39,729 nt of DNA from Sterolibacterium sp. (lineage in GTDB: Bacteria > Pseudomonadota > Gammaproteobacteria > Burkholderiales > Rhodocyclaceae). Positions 22,064-32,508 of the stretch are shown piece after piece (position 1 is the stretch's first letter; every line of letters begins with the position of its first letter). Under the pieces are notes generated by a model. The model was not told where the DNA came from and made no database searches. It was given only the letters and a program-made list of their open reading frames with translations. Location of the stretch: NCBI GenBank assembly GCA_019105045.1, contig JAHRWT010000064.1, forward strand, positions 1-39,729. The letters are read 5' to 3'. A program made the position numbers and the translations under genes.

Positions 22064-22720
22064 ATGCCTCTTTCACACCTGATTGCCAACAATCGTCGCT
22101 GGGCTGAACGGCAGCGTGCCGAGGATCCCGAGTTCTTCAGCCGACTGGCTGCCCAGCAGAATCCGGAATATCTCTGGATCGGCTGTTCCGACAGCCGCGT
22201 GCCCGCCAACCAGATCACCGGCCTGGCTCCCGGCGAAGTCTTTGTTCATCGCAATGTCAGCAATCTCGTGGTGCATAGCGATCTCAACTGCCTGTCGGTG
22301 ATTCATTACGCCGTCGAAGTGCTCAAGGTGCGCCACATCATGGTGGTTGGCCACCATGGCTGCGGCGGCGTGCGCGCTGCCCTTGAGGAGCGCGATCACG
22401 GCTTGATCGACAACTGGCTGCGGCATGTGCAGGATGTCTATTACCGGCATCGCAGCAATCTGGATGGTCTGCAGCTGGATGAACGGGTGAATCGTCTGTG
22501 CGAGCTCAACGTCATCGAACAGGTGATGAATGTCTGCCGTACCACCATCGTGCAGAATGCCTGGGCCAATGGCCAGCGCATCTCGGTACATGGCTGGGTG
22601 TATGGCCTGAATGACGGCCTGCTGCACGAGATGTGTCATTCCACTTCGTCCAGGCTGGAGTCCGAGCAGACCTACAGCATGGCACTGAAGAACATTGGCT
22701 GTTGCGGCAACGGCAGTTGA
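22064..22720 (+). CDS. can: Beta-class carbonic anhydrase
   Basis: This 218-residue cytoplasmic zinc enzyme interconverts CO2 and bicarbonate and supplies bicarbonate for carboxylases. Zinc ligands are Cys41 (CSDSRVP, with Asp43 and Arg45), His97 and Cys100 (GHHGCGGV). Length and sequence match E. coli Can. ATG 22064 was chosen by homology over a longer frame from 21890 with unrelated sequence. It complements the exported alpha-class enzyme at 13645-15171. Confidence 0.95.
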   Translation: MPLSHLIANNRRWAERQRAEDPEFFSRLAAQQNPEYLWIGCSDSRVPANQITGLAPGEVFVHRNVSNLVVHSDLNCLSVIHYAVEVLKVRHIMVVGHHGCGGVRAALEERDHGLIDNWLRHVQDVYYRHRSNLDGLQLDERVNRLCELNVIEQVMNVCRTTIVQNAWANGQRISVHGWVYGLNDGLLHEMCHSTSSRLESEQTYSMALKNIGCCGNGS

Positions 22721-22752
22721 GGCCGAGGCCGGGGAGCTGGCGGGATGCCTGA

Positions 22753-23622
22753 TCAGCCGCTGACCAGGCGCAGTGCAGGCGGCGGCCGGAACTGCTGGCG
22801 GTTGTCGTAATAGCTGGCAGAAGCGTTGTCTGCCGTTGCGCCGGGAATACCCAGCAGGGGAAGCGGGTGAAAATCTCGTGGCTGCCGGTAACCGTTGAGG
22901 CTGTTGCCAAAGCGCTGGGCGATGCGCTGGTCGATATCGGCCAGCTGCACGGCGGCCGACTGCCTCAACCAGTCCGCCGCAACGTGCAGAAACACTGCCT
23001 TGGCGCACAGCCCCAGATGAGGTTGGCGCAGCAGGTCATAGCTGGCATGACCGACAATGAAAACGCGCAGTGTTGCCTGGACCTGGGTGCGGCGGTCCCA
23101 GAAAACTTCTTTCCAGCGATGCGCGCAGATGTCCTGCCACAGATCGGCATCGCTGGCGACGACAATGGCGCCACATTCGTCGAACTGGGTCAACGCATCG
23201 CGCAGTGCGCCACGCTGCGGGCTGGTCGGCGCTTGCTGTCGCTGGGCAGCGAGCACTTGGTGATGGCCTTGATTGAGCGCAGACTTTATTTGCGGAAAAG
23301 TCAACCAGACCAGGGCATTGAATGCGTCATGCCAGTTGTCCGGCCGGGTTTCGACTTCCCCCAGCCACCAGATGCGTTCTTCATAGGCCATGCCGCTGCC
23401 ATGCGGCAACACGAAGCGCAGCGGTTTGCCGTTGTTGTTGCAAATATCCCGTTGTTCGGCCAGCGCATTGAGCGTCTGCAGTGCCGGCGGTTTCAGCGCA
23501 TGTCTTGTCCTGTCCTCTTCTGCCAGCAGCGACAGCAACGGCAGCAGGGGTGCATACAGCGGCTGCTGGCTGAAAATCCTGTCAAGCGAATGTGGCGGAG
23601 CGGACAAACGAGGCGGCTGCAT
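22753..23622 (-). CDS. DUF3025-family protein
   Basis: This 289-residue protein resembles the DUF3025 family. The best family feature is the central NWHDAFNALVWLTFPQIKSA with following His residues and a DECGAIVV block. No catalytic mechanism is established for the family and no signal peptide or membrane segment is seen. It starts six bases after the stop of the lipoprotein gene and is the last gene of the pyrC operon. Confidence 0.8.
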   Translation of the reverse strand: MQPPRLSAPPHSLDRIFSQQPLYAPLLPLLSLLAEEDRTRHALKPPALQTLNALAEQRDICNNNGKPLRFVLPHGSGMAYEERIWWLGEVETRPDNWHDAFNALVWLTFPQIKSALNQGHHQVLAAQRQQAPTSPQRGALRDALTQFDECGAIVVASDADLWQDICAHRWKEVFWDRRTQVQATLRVFIVGHASYDLLRQPHLGLCAKAVFLHVAADWLRQSAAVQLADIDQRIAQRFGNSLNGYRQPRDFHPLPLLGIPGATADNASASYYDNRQQFRPPPALRLVSG

Positions 23623-23628
23623 CTGCTG

Positions 23629-24078
23629 TCATTCATCAGCAGGCTGGGCCGTTTGCCGGACGTCTGCATCTGCCGTGATGAAAGCCAGTTGCTCCTGTTG
23701 CTCGATGAATTCGCCAATCAGCTCGCCGGGTGCGGGCGGCGCATCGGCAAACTGCTGAAAGCGGCATTCCTGCATGGTTGTGACATACCAGTTGTCGTCC
23801 TGGTTCAGGATGAAGACGCCAGCTTGCGGACGGTACAGGCGGATCCGAAAGTTTTCCAGCGGCGCGTCTGCCAGGGCATAGCGGCGCTGGCATTGCGAGC
23901 CATTGGACGTGACCAGTTTGATTGTCCAGGCGCTGCTCCACAGATAGCTTTCCCGCAGAATGGACAGGCTGTTGCGGTTGTCGCCATCCAGTGAATAGAA
24001 GGCGGCATCCTGCCGCACGCAGGCGGACAGCAGCAGGCTGGTCAGGCATAGCAGCAGCACGGCAAGACGACGCATCAT
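23629..24078 (-). CDS. Small lipoprotein of unknown function in the pyrC operon
   Basis: This 149-residue protein has a lipoprotein signal (hydrophobic residues 5-17, lipobox LSAC with Cys20). The mature part contains two further cysteines (CQRRYALAD and MQECRF) that could form a disulfide in the periplasm. I do not recognise a domain. The start overlaps the pyrC stop by four bases and DUF3025 follows closely, so the three are probably one transcript. Confidence 0.82.
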   Translation of the reverse strand: MMRRLAVLLLCLTSLLLSACVRQDAAFYSLDGDNRNSLSILRESYLWSSAWTIKLVTSNGSQCQRRYALADAPLENFRIRLYRPQAGVFILNQDDNWYVTTMQECRFQQFADAPPAPGELIGEFIEQQEQLAFITADADVRQTAQPADE

Positions 24079-25148
24079 GATTGCAGCCTCCAGGCAATGT
24101 TTTCCCCTGCGCGCAGGGGGATCAGGGGGTCGCCCTCGACATAGGGCTGGCTGGCCGGTACGCGCCAGCTTTCCTTGCGCAAAGTGATTTGCTCGCGATT
24201 GCGTGGCAAGCGATAGAAGTCGGCACCATGAAAGCTGGCGAAGCCTTCCAGCCGGTCGAGCGCGCCGATTGCATCAAAGGCTTCGGCGTAGAGTTCAATG
24301 GCAGCGTGTGCCGTGTAACAGCCTGCGCAGCCGCAGGCCGCTTCCTTGGCGTGACGTGCGTGCGGCGCGGAGTCGGTGCCGAGAAAGAATTTCGGGTTGC
24401 CGGAAGTGGCCGCCGCCAGCAGCGCCTGACGATGGGTTTCGCGCTTCAGTACCGGCAGGCAGTAGTGATGGGGATGCACCCCGCCCACCAGCAGATCGTT
24501 GCGGTTGAGCAGCAGGTGGTGGGCGGTGATGGTGGCGGCGACATTGGCAGATGATTCAGTGACGAACTGTACAGCCTGGCGGGTGGTGATGTGTTCCATG
24601 ACCAGCCGCAGACCGGGAAAATGCCGCAACAGCGGTTGCAACGTGCGTTCGATGAAGACGGTTTCGCGATCAAAAATATCGACCGCTGGATCGGTGCTTT
24701 CGCCATGCACCAGCAGCGGCAGGCCGCATTCTTCCATGCGGGCCAGAGCGGCCTGGCAGCGGTTCAGATCGGTCACGCCGGCATCTGAATGGGTGGTCGC
24801 TCCGGCGGGATAGAGTTTGACGGCATGAACGAAATCACTGGCGCTGGCGGCATCGATGTCTGCTGCCGTGGTGGTGTCGGTCAGGTACAGCGTCATCAGC
24901 GGTTCAAAATGCAGGTTTGCCGGCAGGGCGTGCAGAATGCGCTGACGATAGGCAGCAGCCTGCGTCACCGTGGTGACCGGCGGCTTCAGGTTGGGCATGA
25001 CGATGGCACGGGCGAACTGACGCGCCGTATCCGGCAGCACGGCGGCCAGCGCCGCGCCGTCACGCAGATGCAGATGCCAGTCGTCAGGGCGGGTGATGGT
25101 CAGCGTGGATGCGGAAGGAGGCGCGGTCATTGTCATCGTCATTGTCAT
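24075..25148 (-). CDS. pyrC: Dihydroorotase, class II
   Basis: This 357-residue enzyme cyclises carbamoyl aspartate to dihydroorotate in pyrimidine synthesis. Metal-binding His25 and His27 (DWHLHLRDG), the carboxylated lysine in [18 protein letters not shown] and later His residues (LLVHGES, MEHITT) are visible. The N-terminus is a run of four Met-Thr pairs from a tandem hexamer, so the true start among four in-frame ATGs is uncertain; the first is used. An upstream TTG at 25154 is less likely. Confidence 0.95.
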   Translation of the reverse strand: MTMTMTMTAPPSASTLTITRPDDWHLHLRDGAALAAVLPDTARQFARAIVMPNLKPPVTTVTQAAAYRQRILHALPANLHFEPLMTLYLTDTTTAADIDAASASDFVHAVKLYPAGATTHSDAGVTDLNRCQAALARMEECGLPLLVHGESTDPAVDIFDRETVFIERTLQPLLRHFPGLRLVMEHITTRQAVQFVTESSANVAATITAHHLLLNRNDLLVGGVHPHHYCLPVLKRETHRQALLAAATSGNPKFFLGTDSAPHARHAKEAACGCAGCYTAHAAIELYAEAFDAIGALDRLEGFASFHGADFYRLPRNREQITLRKESWRVPASQPYVEGDPLIPLRAGENIAWRLQS

Positions 25149-25170
25149 GCACAAATTTTCTGGTGCGGAA

Positions 25171-25198
25171 ATTATAGCCCTTGCGCCTTCATGCCCAA
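25171..25198 (-). promoter_or_regulatory. pyrC: Possible pyrC promoter overlapping the rsmI stop
   Basis: On the minus strand a perfect TATAAT (25171-25176) lies 16 bases after TTGGGC (25193-25198). Initiation near 25163 would leave a very short leader before pyrC. The -35 is weak. Confidence 0.4.
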
Positions 25199-26005
25199 GG
25201 CCGTTTGATACAGTGTATTTTTGGCAATGCCGCTGATTTCGGCGGCCAGTTTGACGGCTTGTTTCAGTGGCAGTTCTGCCAGCAGCAGACGCAAGATGCG
25301 CAGCGCCTCGGCGGGCAGATCCGTACTGGCGGGTGCGGCAGAAACCAGCAGCACGAATTCGCCGCGCCGGTGATTGCTGTCGGCAGCCAGCCAGGCTGGA
25401 CCGTCAGCCAGCGGCATACTGACGATCTGCTCGAACAGCTTGGTCAGCTCGCGGGCAACCACCAGCGTGCGCTGTGGCTCAAGCAGTGCAGCCAGGTCGG
25501 CTACGGTTTCCTCGATGCGATGGGGGGCTTCATAAAACACCAGCGTGGCGGGTGTGGTTTTGAGAGCGCCAATCTGCTGCTGCCGCGCGCCGGCCTTGGC
25601 AGGCAGGAAGCCGACAAATAGAAAATGTGGCTGATCCAGACCGGCGGCCGACAGGGCGGTGATTGCCGCGTTGGGCCCGGGCAATGGGATCACCGGCAGG
25701 CCGGCAGCACGCACGGCCGCGACGGTGCGCGCTCCCGGATCGGAAATGGCTGGCGTGCCGGCATCGCTGATCATGGCGATACGCTGACCGCTGCGCAGAC
25801 GTTCGATCAATTTCTGCGCAGTCGCCGCTTCGTTGTGTTCATGCAGGGCGAAAGTGGGCACGTGAATGTCGTAATGCGCCAGCAGACGGCGGCTGTGGCG
25901 AGTGTCCTCGCAGGCGATGGCGTCGACGCTGCGCAGCGTATCAATCGCACGTTGGCTGATGTCGGCAATGTTCCCGAGCGGTGTTGCCACCACATATAAT
26001 GCCAT
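25172..26005 (-). CDS. rsmI: 16S rRNA (cytidine-1402 2'-O)-methyltransferase
   Basis: This 277-residue SAM-dependent enzyme of the tetrapyrrole-methylase fold methylates C1402 in the decoding centre of 16S r[15 protein letters not shown] at the start, [31 protein letters not shown] and the FYEAPHRI block are hallmarks. ATG 26005 (AAGGA upstream) is preferred over an in-frame start at 26041. It diverges from the yraN operon, the arrangement known from many proteobacteria. Confidence 0.95.
   Translation of the reverse strand: MALYVVATPLGNIADISQRAIDTLRSVDAIACEDTRHSRRLLAHYDIHVPTFALHEHNEAATAQKLIERLRSGQRIAMISDAGTPAISDPGARTVAAVRAAGLPVIPLPGPNAAITALSAAGLDQPHFLFVGFLPAKAGARQQQIGALKTTPATLVFYEAPHRIEETVADLAALLEPQRTLVVARELTKLFEQIVSMPLADGPAWLAADSNHRRGEFVLLVSAAPASTDLPAEALRILRLLLAELPLKQAVKLAAEISGIAKNTLYQTALGMKAQGL
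25995..26000 (+). promoter_or_regulatory. Possible -10 box of the yraN operon
   Basis: A perfect TATAAT on the plus strand lies inside the first codons of divergent rsmI, 95 bases before yraN. The -35 at the right distance (TTCCCG) is poor, so this is tentative. Confidence 0.35.
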
Positions 26006-26094
26006 TGTCCTTGACTCCTGCGCCTGTTCTGTCGCGTCCATCCCATGTCTCTTTCATTTGTTCAGCAGTGCATTGTCCAGCCTGCGCCCCGGCC

Positions 26095-26448
26095 ATGCAA
26101 GTAAGGAAGCAGACCGGCGATAGCGCCGAGGAATTGGCCGCCAGATTTCTTGAGCGCAATGGTTTGCAGGTCGTAACGCGCAACTGGCGGGTACGTGGGG
26201 GCGAGATCGATCTGATCTGTCGCGATGGCCATACCCTGGTCTTCGTCGAAGTCCGCCTGCGTCGTGGCCAGGGCTATGGCGGTGCGGCTGCCAGCATTAC
26301 TGCCACCAAGCAGCGCCGCATCATCCTGGCGGCGCAGCATTATCTGAGTGGCCAGGCAGAATGCTTTTGCCGTTTTGATGCCATCCTGCTGGATGCGCTC
26401 GACCCGGCGCGGATCGAATGGCTGCGTGATGCGTTTTCGGCTGACTGA
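26095..26448 (+). CDS. yraN: YraN/UPF0102 endonuclease-like protein
   Basis: This 117-residue protein belongs to the UPF0102/YraN family, which has a Holliday-junction-resolvase-like fold. The signature GEIDLICRDGHTLVFVEVR, with acidic metal-binding positions, is clear. Biochemical function is not established. ATG 26095 gives the standard N-terminus (TGDSAEELAARFL). The next gene starts inside its 3' end (20-base overlap). Confidence 0.92.
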   Translation: MQVRKQTGDSAEELAARFLERNGLQVVTRNWRVRGGEIDLICRDGHTLVFVEVRLRRGQGYGGAAASITATKQRRIILAAQHYLSGQAECFCRFDAILLDALDPARIEWLRDAFSAD

Positions 26449-26839
26449 GCGGCGCGGCGGGCGGCGGTCATTCCTGGCGTGCCTGCTGTGTCTGTTGCTC
26501 GGCGCAATGCCTGTCCAGGTGCAGGCGCAGGCTGTGCGCATTCTCGTGCAAAGCTCGCCGCTGGCCGGCTTCCAGCACCATGCCGGCGCGGCTTTCTGGC
26601 ACCAGTTGCAGGTCGGCGATTCGCTGGTCTTGCAGCGCGAACCGGACAATTCCCATGATGCCATGGCGGTGCGGGTTGTCTGGCAGGGTCAGCAACTGGG
26701 TTATCTGCCGCGCGCGCAGAACCGGGCAGTGGCCGTGGAAATGGATCGCGGTGCGCGGGTGGAAGCGCGCATCGCTCGCTTGCGCGAACACCGGAACCCC
26801 TGGCAGCGGGTGCTGGTCGAAGTCTGGCTGGTGCTCTGA
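26429..26839 (+). CDS. Exported HIRAN-domain protein
   Basis: This 136-residue protein has an arginine-rich N-terminus, a hydrophobic stretch (about 15-28) and a likely cleavage after VQAQA (about 35). RRSFL at 12-16 resembles a twin-arginine motif but could simply be a basic n-region. The mature part matches the HIRAN pattern: LQVGDSLVLQREPDN, then H-D-A-M-A-V-R-V and QQLGYLPRAQN. HIRAN domains bind DNA ends in HLTF-type helicases; an exported one must do something else or bind DNA outside the cytoplasm. It overlaps yraN and sits where lpoA is absent from the otherwise conserved locus. Confidence 0.8.
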   Translation: MRFRLTERRGGRRSFLACLLCLLLGAMPVQVQAQAVRILVQSSPLAGFQHHAGAAFWHQLQVGDSLVLQREPDNSHDAMAVRVVWQGQQLGYLPRAQNRAVAVEMDRGARVEARIARLREHRNPWQRVLVEVWLVL

Positions 26840-26893
26840 ACAACGAACAACGTGGCGATTGCCCCTGTATTCAGGCGGCGACCGGGGTGCTGA

Positions 26894-28239
<1,346 letters not shown>

Positions 28240-28256
28240 TAACGCAGGCCGCAGTG

Positions 28257-28748
28257 ATGACCGCAGCCAGCCAGCTGGCGTTTGAAGCCAAGTGCTGTGC
28301 GCCGCAAGAACTGCCGGCGCGCATTGCCGCTCTGCCGCGGCCGCTGGTATTTACCAATGGCTGTTTCGATATTCTTCATCGCGGCCATGTCACCTATCTG
28401 GCCCAGGCACGTGCGCTTGGGGCAGCGCTGGTGGTGGCGGTGAATTCAGATGCGTCGGTACGGCGGCTGGGCAAAGGTGATGAGCGTCCGGTCAATGTGC
28501 TGGAAGATCGCATGGTGCTGCTGGCCGCCCTGGCCTGCGTGGATCTGGTGACCTGGTTCGACGAAGACACGCCGCTGGCTCGCATCGACGATTGTCAGCC
28601 GGATGTGCTAGTCAAGGGGGGCGACTGGCCTGTCGAACGCATTGTGGGGGCGCCGCAAGTGCAGGCGCGCGGCGGTCAGGTGATTTCGATTCCTTTCATT
28701 CACCAGCGTTCAACCACGGCGTTGCTGGAAAAAATCCGCCGGCTCTGA
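28257..28748 (+). CDS. rfaE2: D-glycero-beta-D-manno-heptose-1-phosphate adenylyltransferase
   Basis: This 163-residue nucleotidyltransferase is the stand-alone C-terminal half of Hld[16 protein letters not shown] with the HxGH motif, [15 protein letters not shown] and the LVKGGDW block are diagnostic. It makes ADP-heptose for LPS inner core. The kinase half is not in the window and must be elsewhere. GTG 28254 is directly followed by ATG 28257; the ATG is preferred. It lies 17 bases after dolP. Confidence 0.93.
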   Translation: MTAASQLAFEAKCCAPQELPARIAALPRPLVFTNGCFDILHRGHVTYLAQARALGAALVVAVNSDASVRRLGKGDERPVNVLEDRMVLLAALACVDLVTWFDEDTPLARIDDCQPDVLVKGGDWPVERIVGAPQVQARGGQVISIPFIHQRSTTALLEKIRRL

Positions 28749-28749
28749 A

Positions 28750-29136
28750 TCAGTTTTTGTGCTTCAGCCGGGGATCGGCCCAGTCCGGCATGGCAGGAAT
28801 CGGCCCGGTGCGGCCGCCATAACTGAATTCAGGACGCCTGGAGTCACACGTGCAGGGCAAGCCGCTTTCCGTGGTGGCCGGCAACGGGCAATGCCCGGCG
28901 CTGGTGATGCAGCGGTCAGTTGGATTCTTCAGTCGGGCCGCTGGCTGGCCATAGACGCTGCCTTGTGCGGAAGGCAATGGCTGGGTGTTGCGAGGTGGCG
29001 GCAGCTTGTAACGATCCGGCTGGCTGGCGCAGGCGGAAAAAACCAGTGGCAGCAGGATGCAGGCCATGGCCAGCGTCAGTGCGCTGTGCCGCGCTGCAAT
29101 TGGCAATAGAGAGAGTGGGCGCGAAGTGGTGTGCAT
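28750..29136 (-). CDS. Small lipoprotein, unknown function
   Basis: This 128-residue protein has a long N-terminus and a lipobox FSAC with Cys36. The mature part is proline-rich with four further cysteines (DRCITSAGHC and PCTCDSRR), probably disulfide-bonded in the periplasm. I do not recognise a family. It converges on rfaE2 with one base between the stops. Confidence 0.7.
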   Translation of the reverse strand: MHTTSRPLSLLPIAARHSALTLAMACILLPLVFSACASQPDRYKLPPPRNTQPLPSAQGSVYGQPAARLKNPTDRCITSAGHCPLPATTESGLPCTCDSRRPEFSYGGRTGPIPAMPDWADPRLKHKN

Positions 29137-29276
29137 GGGGGCAGTCCTTGGGCGGGATGGCGGGAGAACGGGGGCATCGCTGCATGGTGCGCGGTTCGGA
29201 TAATATTCTGCCCGATGAGATGGATGATGTTTCCAAAAGATGGCGACCGGCCCGGGCCGCAGCGGATGACCTGGCG

Positions 29277-29993
29277 ATGACTGAAGACCAACGCAGTCTG
29301 CTGCTCGCGCTGGCCATTTCCTTGATCTGTCATGGCCTGCTGCTGTGGCTGATGCCGCGCCTGGATTCGTCGGCGCCGGTGAGGCCGCAAAAAATCGCGC
29401 TGGCCGTCAGGCTGGCCGCCCGCCCTGCGCCGCCGCCAGTTCCGCCGCCCCCCGCTGAACCGCTGCCGCGCCCGGCGATCACGTCGCCGCCATCACCACA
29501 GCCGACGCCGCGACTGACCAGGCCGACGCCCAGTGCCGCCAGCGTGGCCACGGTGCCCGCAGTGGAAGACGCGCCGCCGCCCCCGCAAGCGCCACCGGCA
29601 CTTCCTGTCCCGCCGCGTCACCAGATGAAAGCGGCCGGCAACCGTGCAGCAGGCAGTGGCCGGCCGGATGGCGTTCGCGCAGGCCAGGGCAGTATCGGTA
29701 CCCATGTTTATGCGCCGCCGGATTATGCGGAAAAGGTCAAGACGCGCGTGAATGCCGCCATTGTCTATCCGGCCGATGCCAGGCGTTTTCTGCAACAATG
29801 CTGGGTTGAATACACGCTGACCGTCGATCGCAATGGCAATCTGCTGAATTACCGGATCGAAAACTGCGGTGATGACCGGCTGGATGCCGCCGCTCAGGCA
29901 GCCTTGATCAAAGGGGGCCCTTATCCCTCACCGCCTGACAGCGGCGCTGAAAGTTATGAAATCCACGGCGCGCTGGTATTTACCCTGCAATGA
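29277..29993 (+). CDS. TonB-like energy transducer protein
   Basis: This protein of about 238 residues has one N-terminal membrane helix (about 6-24), a proline-rich spacer (about 40-115) and a C-terminal TonB-like domain (about 145-238) with VYPADARRFLQQCWVEYTL and AAQAALIKGGPYPSPP. TonB proteins couple the proton-motive force to outer-membrane receptors; no exbB, exbD or receptor gene is adjacent. The start is uncertain: ATG 29184 and 29220 are alternatives that would lengthen the cytoplasmic tail. The downstream start overlaps its stop by four bases. Confidence 0.78.
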   Translation: MTEDQRSLLLALAISLICHGLLLWLMPRLDSSAPVRPQKIALAVRLAARPAPPPVPPPPAEPLPRPAITSPPSPQPTPRLTRPTPSAASVATVPAVEDAPPPPQAPPALPVPPRHQMKAAGNRAAGSGRPDGVRAGQGSIGTHVYAPPDYAEKVKTRVNAAIVYPADARRFLQQCWVEYTLTVDRNGNLLNYRIENCGDDRLDAAAQAALIKGGPYPSPPDSGAESYEIHGALVFTLQ

Positions 29994-31882
29994 GATCAAT
30001 GCCCATGTTCTGGTTGTCCCGTTTCACGCTCATCGTGATTGCTCTGAGCCTGCTGGCCTGCGCCAAACCACGCCGGCCGGCGCCGCCGCCACAGGTGATG
30101 CCGGCACAGACGTTTGCCTGCGACATGACGGCGCAAGCAGTGATGTGCAGCAGTGAACGCCTGGCGAAACTGGACGGTGAGCTGGTGGCGGCGTTTCATG
30201 CCGCCCTGCGACGCAGCGACAGCCTTGGTCGCGAACACCTGAATGCCATGCAGAAACGCTGGCTGGCAGACCGGGCACGGGCCTGTGGCGTGCCGACGCT
30301 GCAGAGCTTGCCGGATGATCGTGCTGCACCACCTGCGCTGGCGGCTTGCCTGATCAATCTTTATGCCGATCGCGTCGATGTGTTGCGTCGCTGGCCGGTA
30401 GCCCTGCCTGTCCCATCCGTCGACGGTGCTGCCGCCAAGTCGCATCCGCTGGCGGCCTATGTTGAATTCCGTTTGGTCGAATCTGCCGATGCGCCGCGTT
30501 GCGGGGCGCTGGCGCAAGCGTTCAACGGTGCCTTGCGAACCATCGGTGCGCTGGATATTGGACGCATTCCCGGCCTCGGCGAAATTGCCGGCACGCATGG
30601 TCTGCCGCGTGCCCAAGGCTATAGCGTGGATTTGCAGGATGCCGGGCCCTATGCCGGGTTTGCCCTGCGTGGCAGCACGTTGCGCGATGGTAGCGGGCTG
30701 CTGCTGGATGCCGCCAGCCTCGGCAACTGGGTGCGCCGCCTGCCCAATCATGGCGGCCGGGCCAGCAGCATTGCCACGCAGACGGGCGACTACGAAAGCA
30801 TCGATGTTTTCCGCAGCACACAATGGCCCAATCAGACCTTGGCGCTGCTGGTTGAGCCGTGGGGAAAGTACGCACCCGGTGCACAGGGTGAGTGGGCCTA
30901 TGCCGGCGTCTATCGTCTGCTGCCAGGTGCGCCGGCCGAACCACTATGCCTTTATCGCACCTACATGACGCCACCGCTGAAGAATGAACTGGCAAGCCTG
31001 TCAGGTTATGTCGCATTGCAGAAAACGCTGGCAGAAATCGCTGCGACAGCACCGTCCGCCACGGGCGAACTGGTCGGCCGCGAACTGCATGAGGACTATC
31101 TGCTGCGTCAGGAACTGCAATGGCAGATTCAGAACATGCCGCTCATCGCCCTGGGTGAAGCACAACGCAACGGCTGGTGGGGCTGGTTGCGCAAGCGTCA
31201 TGACAGCGTGCATGACGCGCTGTTTGCCTGGTCGGAGCGCAGCCTGCGCAACAAGCGTGTCTGGCGCCGGCTGCTGACGCAGCTGGAACCGGCCGCCGAG
31301 GAACTCGCCGCGCTGTGGCAGCGCACCCAGCGCCTGAGCGAAGCCGACGCACAGCAGGCCGCCCAGCTCACGCTGATGCGCCTGCTTGCCCAATACGCCA
31401 GCGACCTGCCCGGGTTGCTGGTACATCTGCCGAATGCGCCGCTGGCCGGCAATCCCGGTTATGCGGCGAAATATCCGCCACTGGCCAGCGAGGCAGACAT
31501 CCTCGACGAGCGCAGCTATGGCGGTCTTTACAGCGCAGCACTGAACGGGGCTGACGCAGAAGTGATCGACGATTACCTGCGTTTTGAACTGGCCGATGCG
31601 CAAACGCGAATGACACAGGGGGAGGACGGCGAAACCGCGCTGATGGCAGCCGTTGAATCACCCGCCATCGTGCAACAGCTGATCGCCGCTGGTTTCAACG
31701 TCAATGCCAGCGATGCGCGAGGCCGCAACGCCCTGATGAATGCGCTGCTGGTTGGCCAGGTTGAGTCGGTGCGCCTGCTGCTGGCGTCCGGTGCCCGCGA
31801 TGCCGGCACGGCCTGCCGGCTGCTGGCGACCATTGCACCGGCTGCCAGCCGGCCACAACTTGCCAAAATGCTATGTCAATGA
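29990..31882 (+). CDS. Lipoprotein with LprI-like N-terminal and ankyrin-like C-terminal repeats
   Basis: This 630-residue protein has a lipobox (LLAC, Cys24). Residues about 40-135 carry the four-cysteine pattern of LprI/DUF1311 (Cys44, Cys53, Cys99, Cys120), a domain known in lysozyme-inhibitor-like proteins. The central 400 residues are not recognised. Residues about 542-610 read as two ankyrin-like repeats (GETALMAAVE, GRNALMNALL with VRLLLASGA). It is probably a periplasm-facing lipoprotein. ATG overlaps the TonB-like stop and its own stop overlaps the norE start. Function unknown. Confidence 0.8.
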   Translation: MRSMPMFWLSRFTLIVIALSLLACAKPRRPAPPPQVMPAQTFACDMTAQAVMCSSERLAKLDGELVAAFHAALRRSDSLGREHLNAMQKRWLADRARACGVPTLQSLPDDRAAPPALAACLINLYADRVDVLRRWPVALPVPSVDGAAAKSHPLAAYVEFRLVESADAPRCGALAQAFNGALRTIGALDIGRIPGLGEIAGTHGLPRAQGYSVDLQDAGPYAGFALRGSTLRDGSGLLLDAASLGNWVRRLPNHGGRASSIATQTGDYESIDVFRSTQWPNQTLALLVEPWGKYAPGAQGEWAYAGVYRLLPGAPAEPLCLYRTYMTPPLKNELASLSGYVALQKTLAEIAATAPSATGELVGRELHEDYLLRQELQWQIQNMPLIALGEAQRNGWWGWLRKRHDSVHDALFAWSERSLRNKRVWRRLLTQLEPAAEELAALWQRTQRLSEADAQQAAQLTLMRLLAQYASDLPGLLVHLPNAPLAGNPGYAAKYPPLASEADILDERSYGGLYSAALNGADAEVIDDYLRFELADAQTRMTQGEDGETALMAAVESPAIVQQLIAAGFNVNASDARGRNALMNALLVGQVESVRLLLASGARDAGTACRLLATIAPAASRPQLAKMLCQ

Positions 31883-32505
31883 GTGAATCAAATACCGCAC
31901 ACACGCAACCAGGGCTGTTCGACTCCCCTGCTGCCAGTATTCATCGGGGCAAGGGACGCATCCCCGGCAATACCGGCATCTGGGTGGGCATCACCTGCGA
32001 ATTCGTCGAGTTCGCCCTGCTCTTCTGCGTCTACTTCGTCGCCCGCGCCCATTTTCCGGAATCCTTCGAAACCGGGGCTTCCCAGCTATCGAAGCTGGCT
32101 GGCACGGTCATCACCCTGCTGATGGTGACCAGCAGTTATTGCATTGCCTGTGCCGTGATCGAAATCCGTCGTGACCAACGGCGGCGTTCACTGCTCTGGC
32201 TGATTGGCGGCATGCTGCTGGCACTTGGCTATCCCGTTGCCAAATTACTGGAATTCCGCTGGAATCTGGCGCATGGCATCACCGGTGAGTCGGGCATTTT
32301 CTTTACCGTGTACTACTACCTCACCCTGACCCACATGGTGCACGCCATCTGGGGGATCCTCGGTATGTTCTGGGTCATTTTTCGCCACCTCACCGGCGGC
32401 TACAGCGCGCGCGACCACGGCGGCCTGGAAGCGCTGGCCAGTTACTGGCACGCCACCGATATCATCTGGCTGGTAATTTTCCCCTTTTTCTATGTACTGG
32501 TCTGA
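31873..32505 (+). CDS. norE: Cytochrome c oxidase subunit III-like protein, NorE type
   Basis: This 210-residue protein has about five membrane helices and the subunit III pattern: IWVGITCEFVEFALLFCVYFVAR near residue 36, YYYLTLTHMVHAIWG and a final SYWHATDIIWLVIFPFFYVLV. Its short form and pairing with a small subunit-IV-like protein match NorE/NorF, accessory proteins of nitric oxide reductase in denitrifiers. norCB is not in the window, so a role with another terminal oxidase cannot be excluded. It overlaps the preceding gene by 10 bases; ATG 31879 is an alternative. Confidence 0.8.
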   Translation: MSMSESNTAHTQPGLFDSPAASIHRGKGRIPGNTGIWVGITCEFVEFALLFCVYFVARAHFPESFETGASQLSKLAGTVITLLMVTSSYCIACAVIEIRRDQRRRSLLWLIGGMLLALGYPVAKLLEFRWNLAHGITGESGIFFTVYYYLTLTHMVHAIWGILGMFWVIFRHLTGGYSARDHGGLEALASYWHATDIIWLVIFPFFYVLV

Positions 32506-32508
32506 ACC

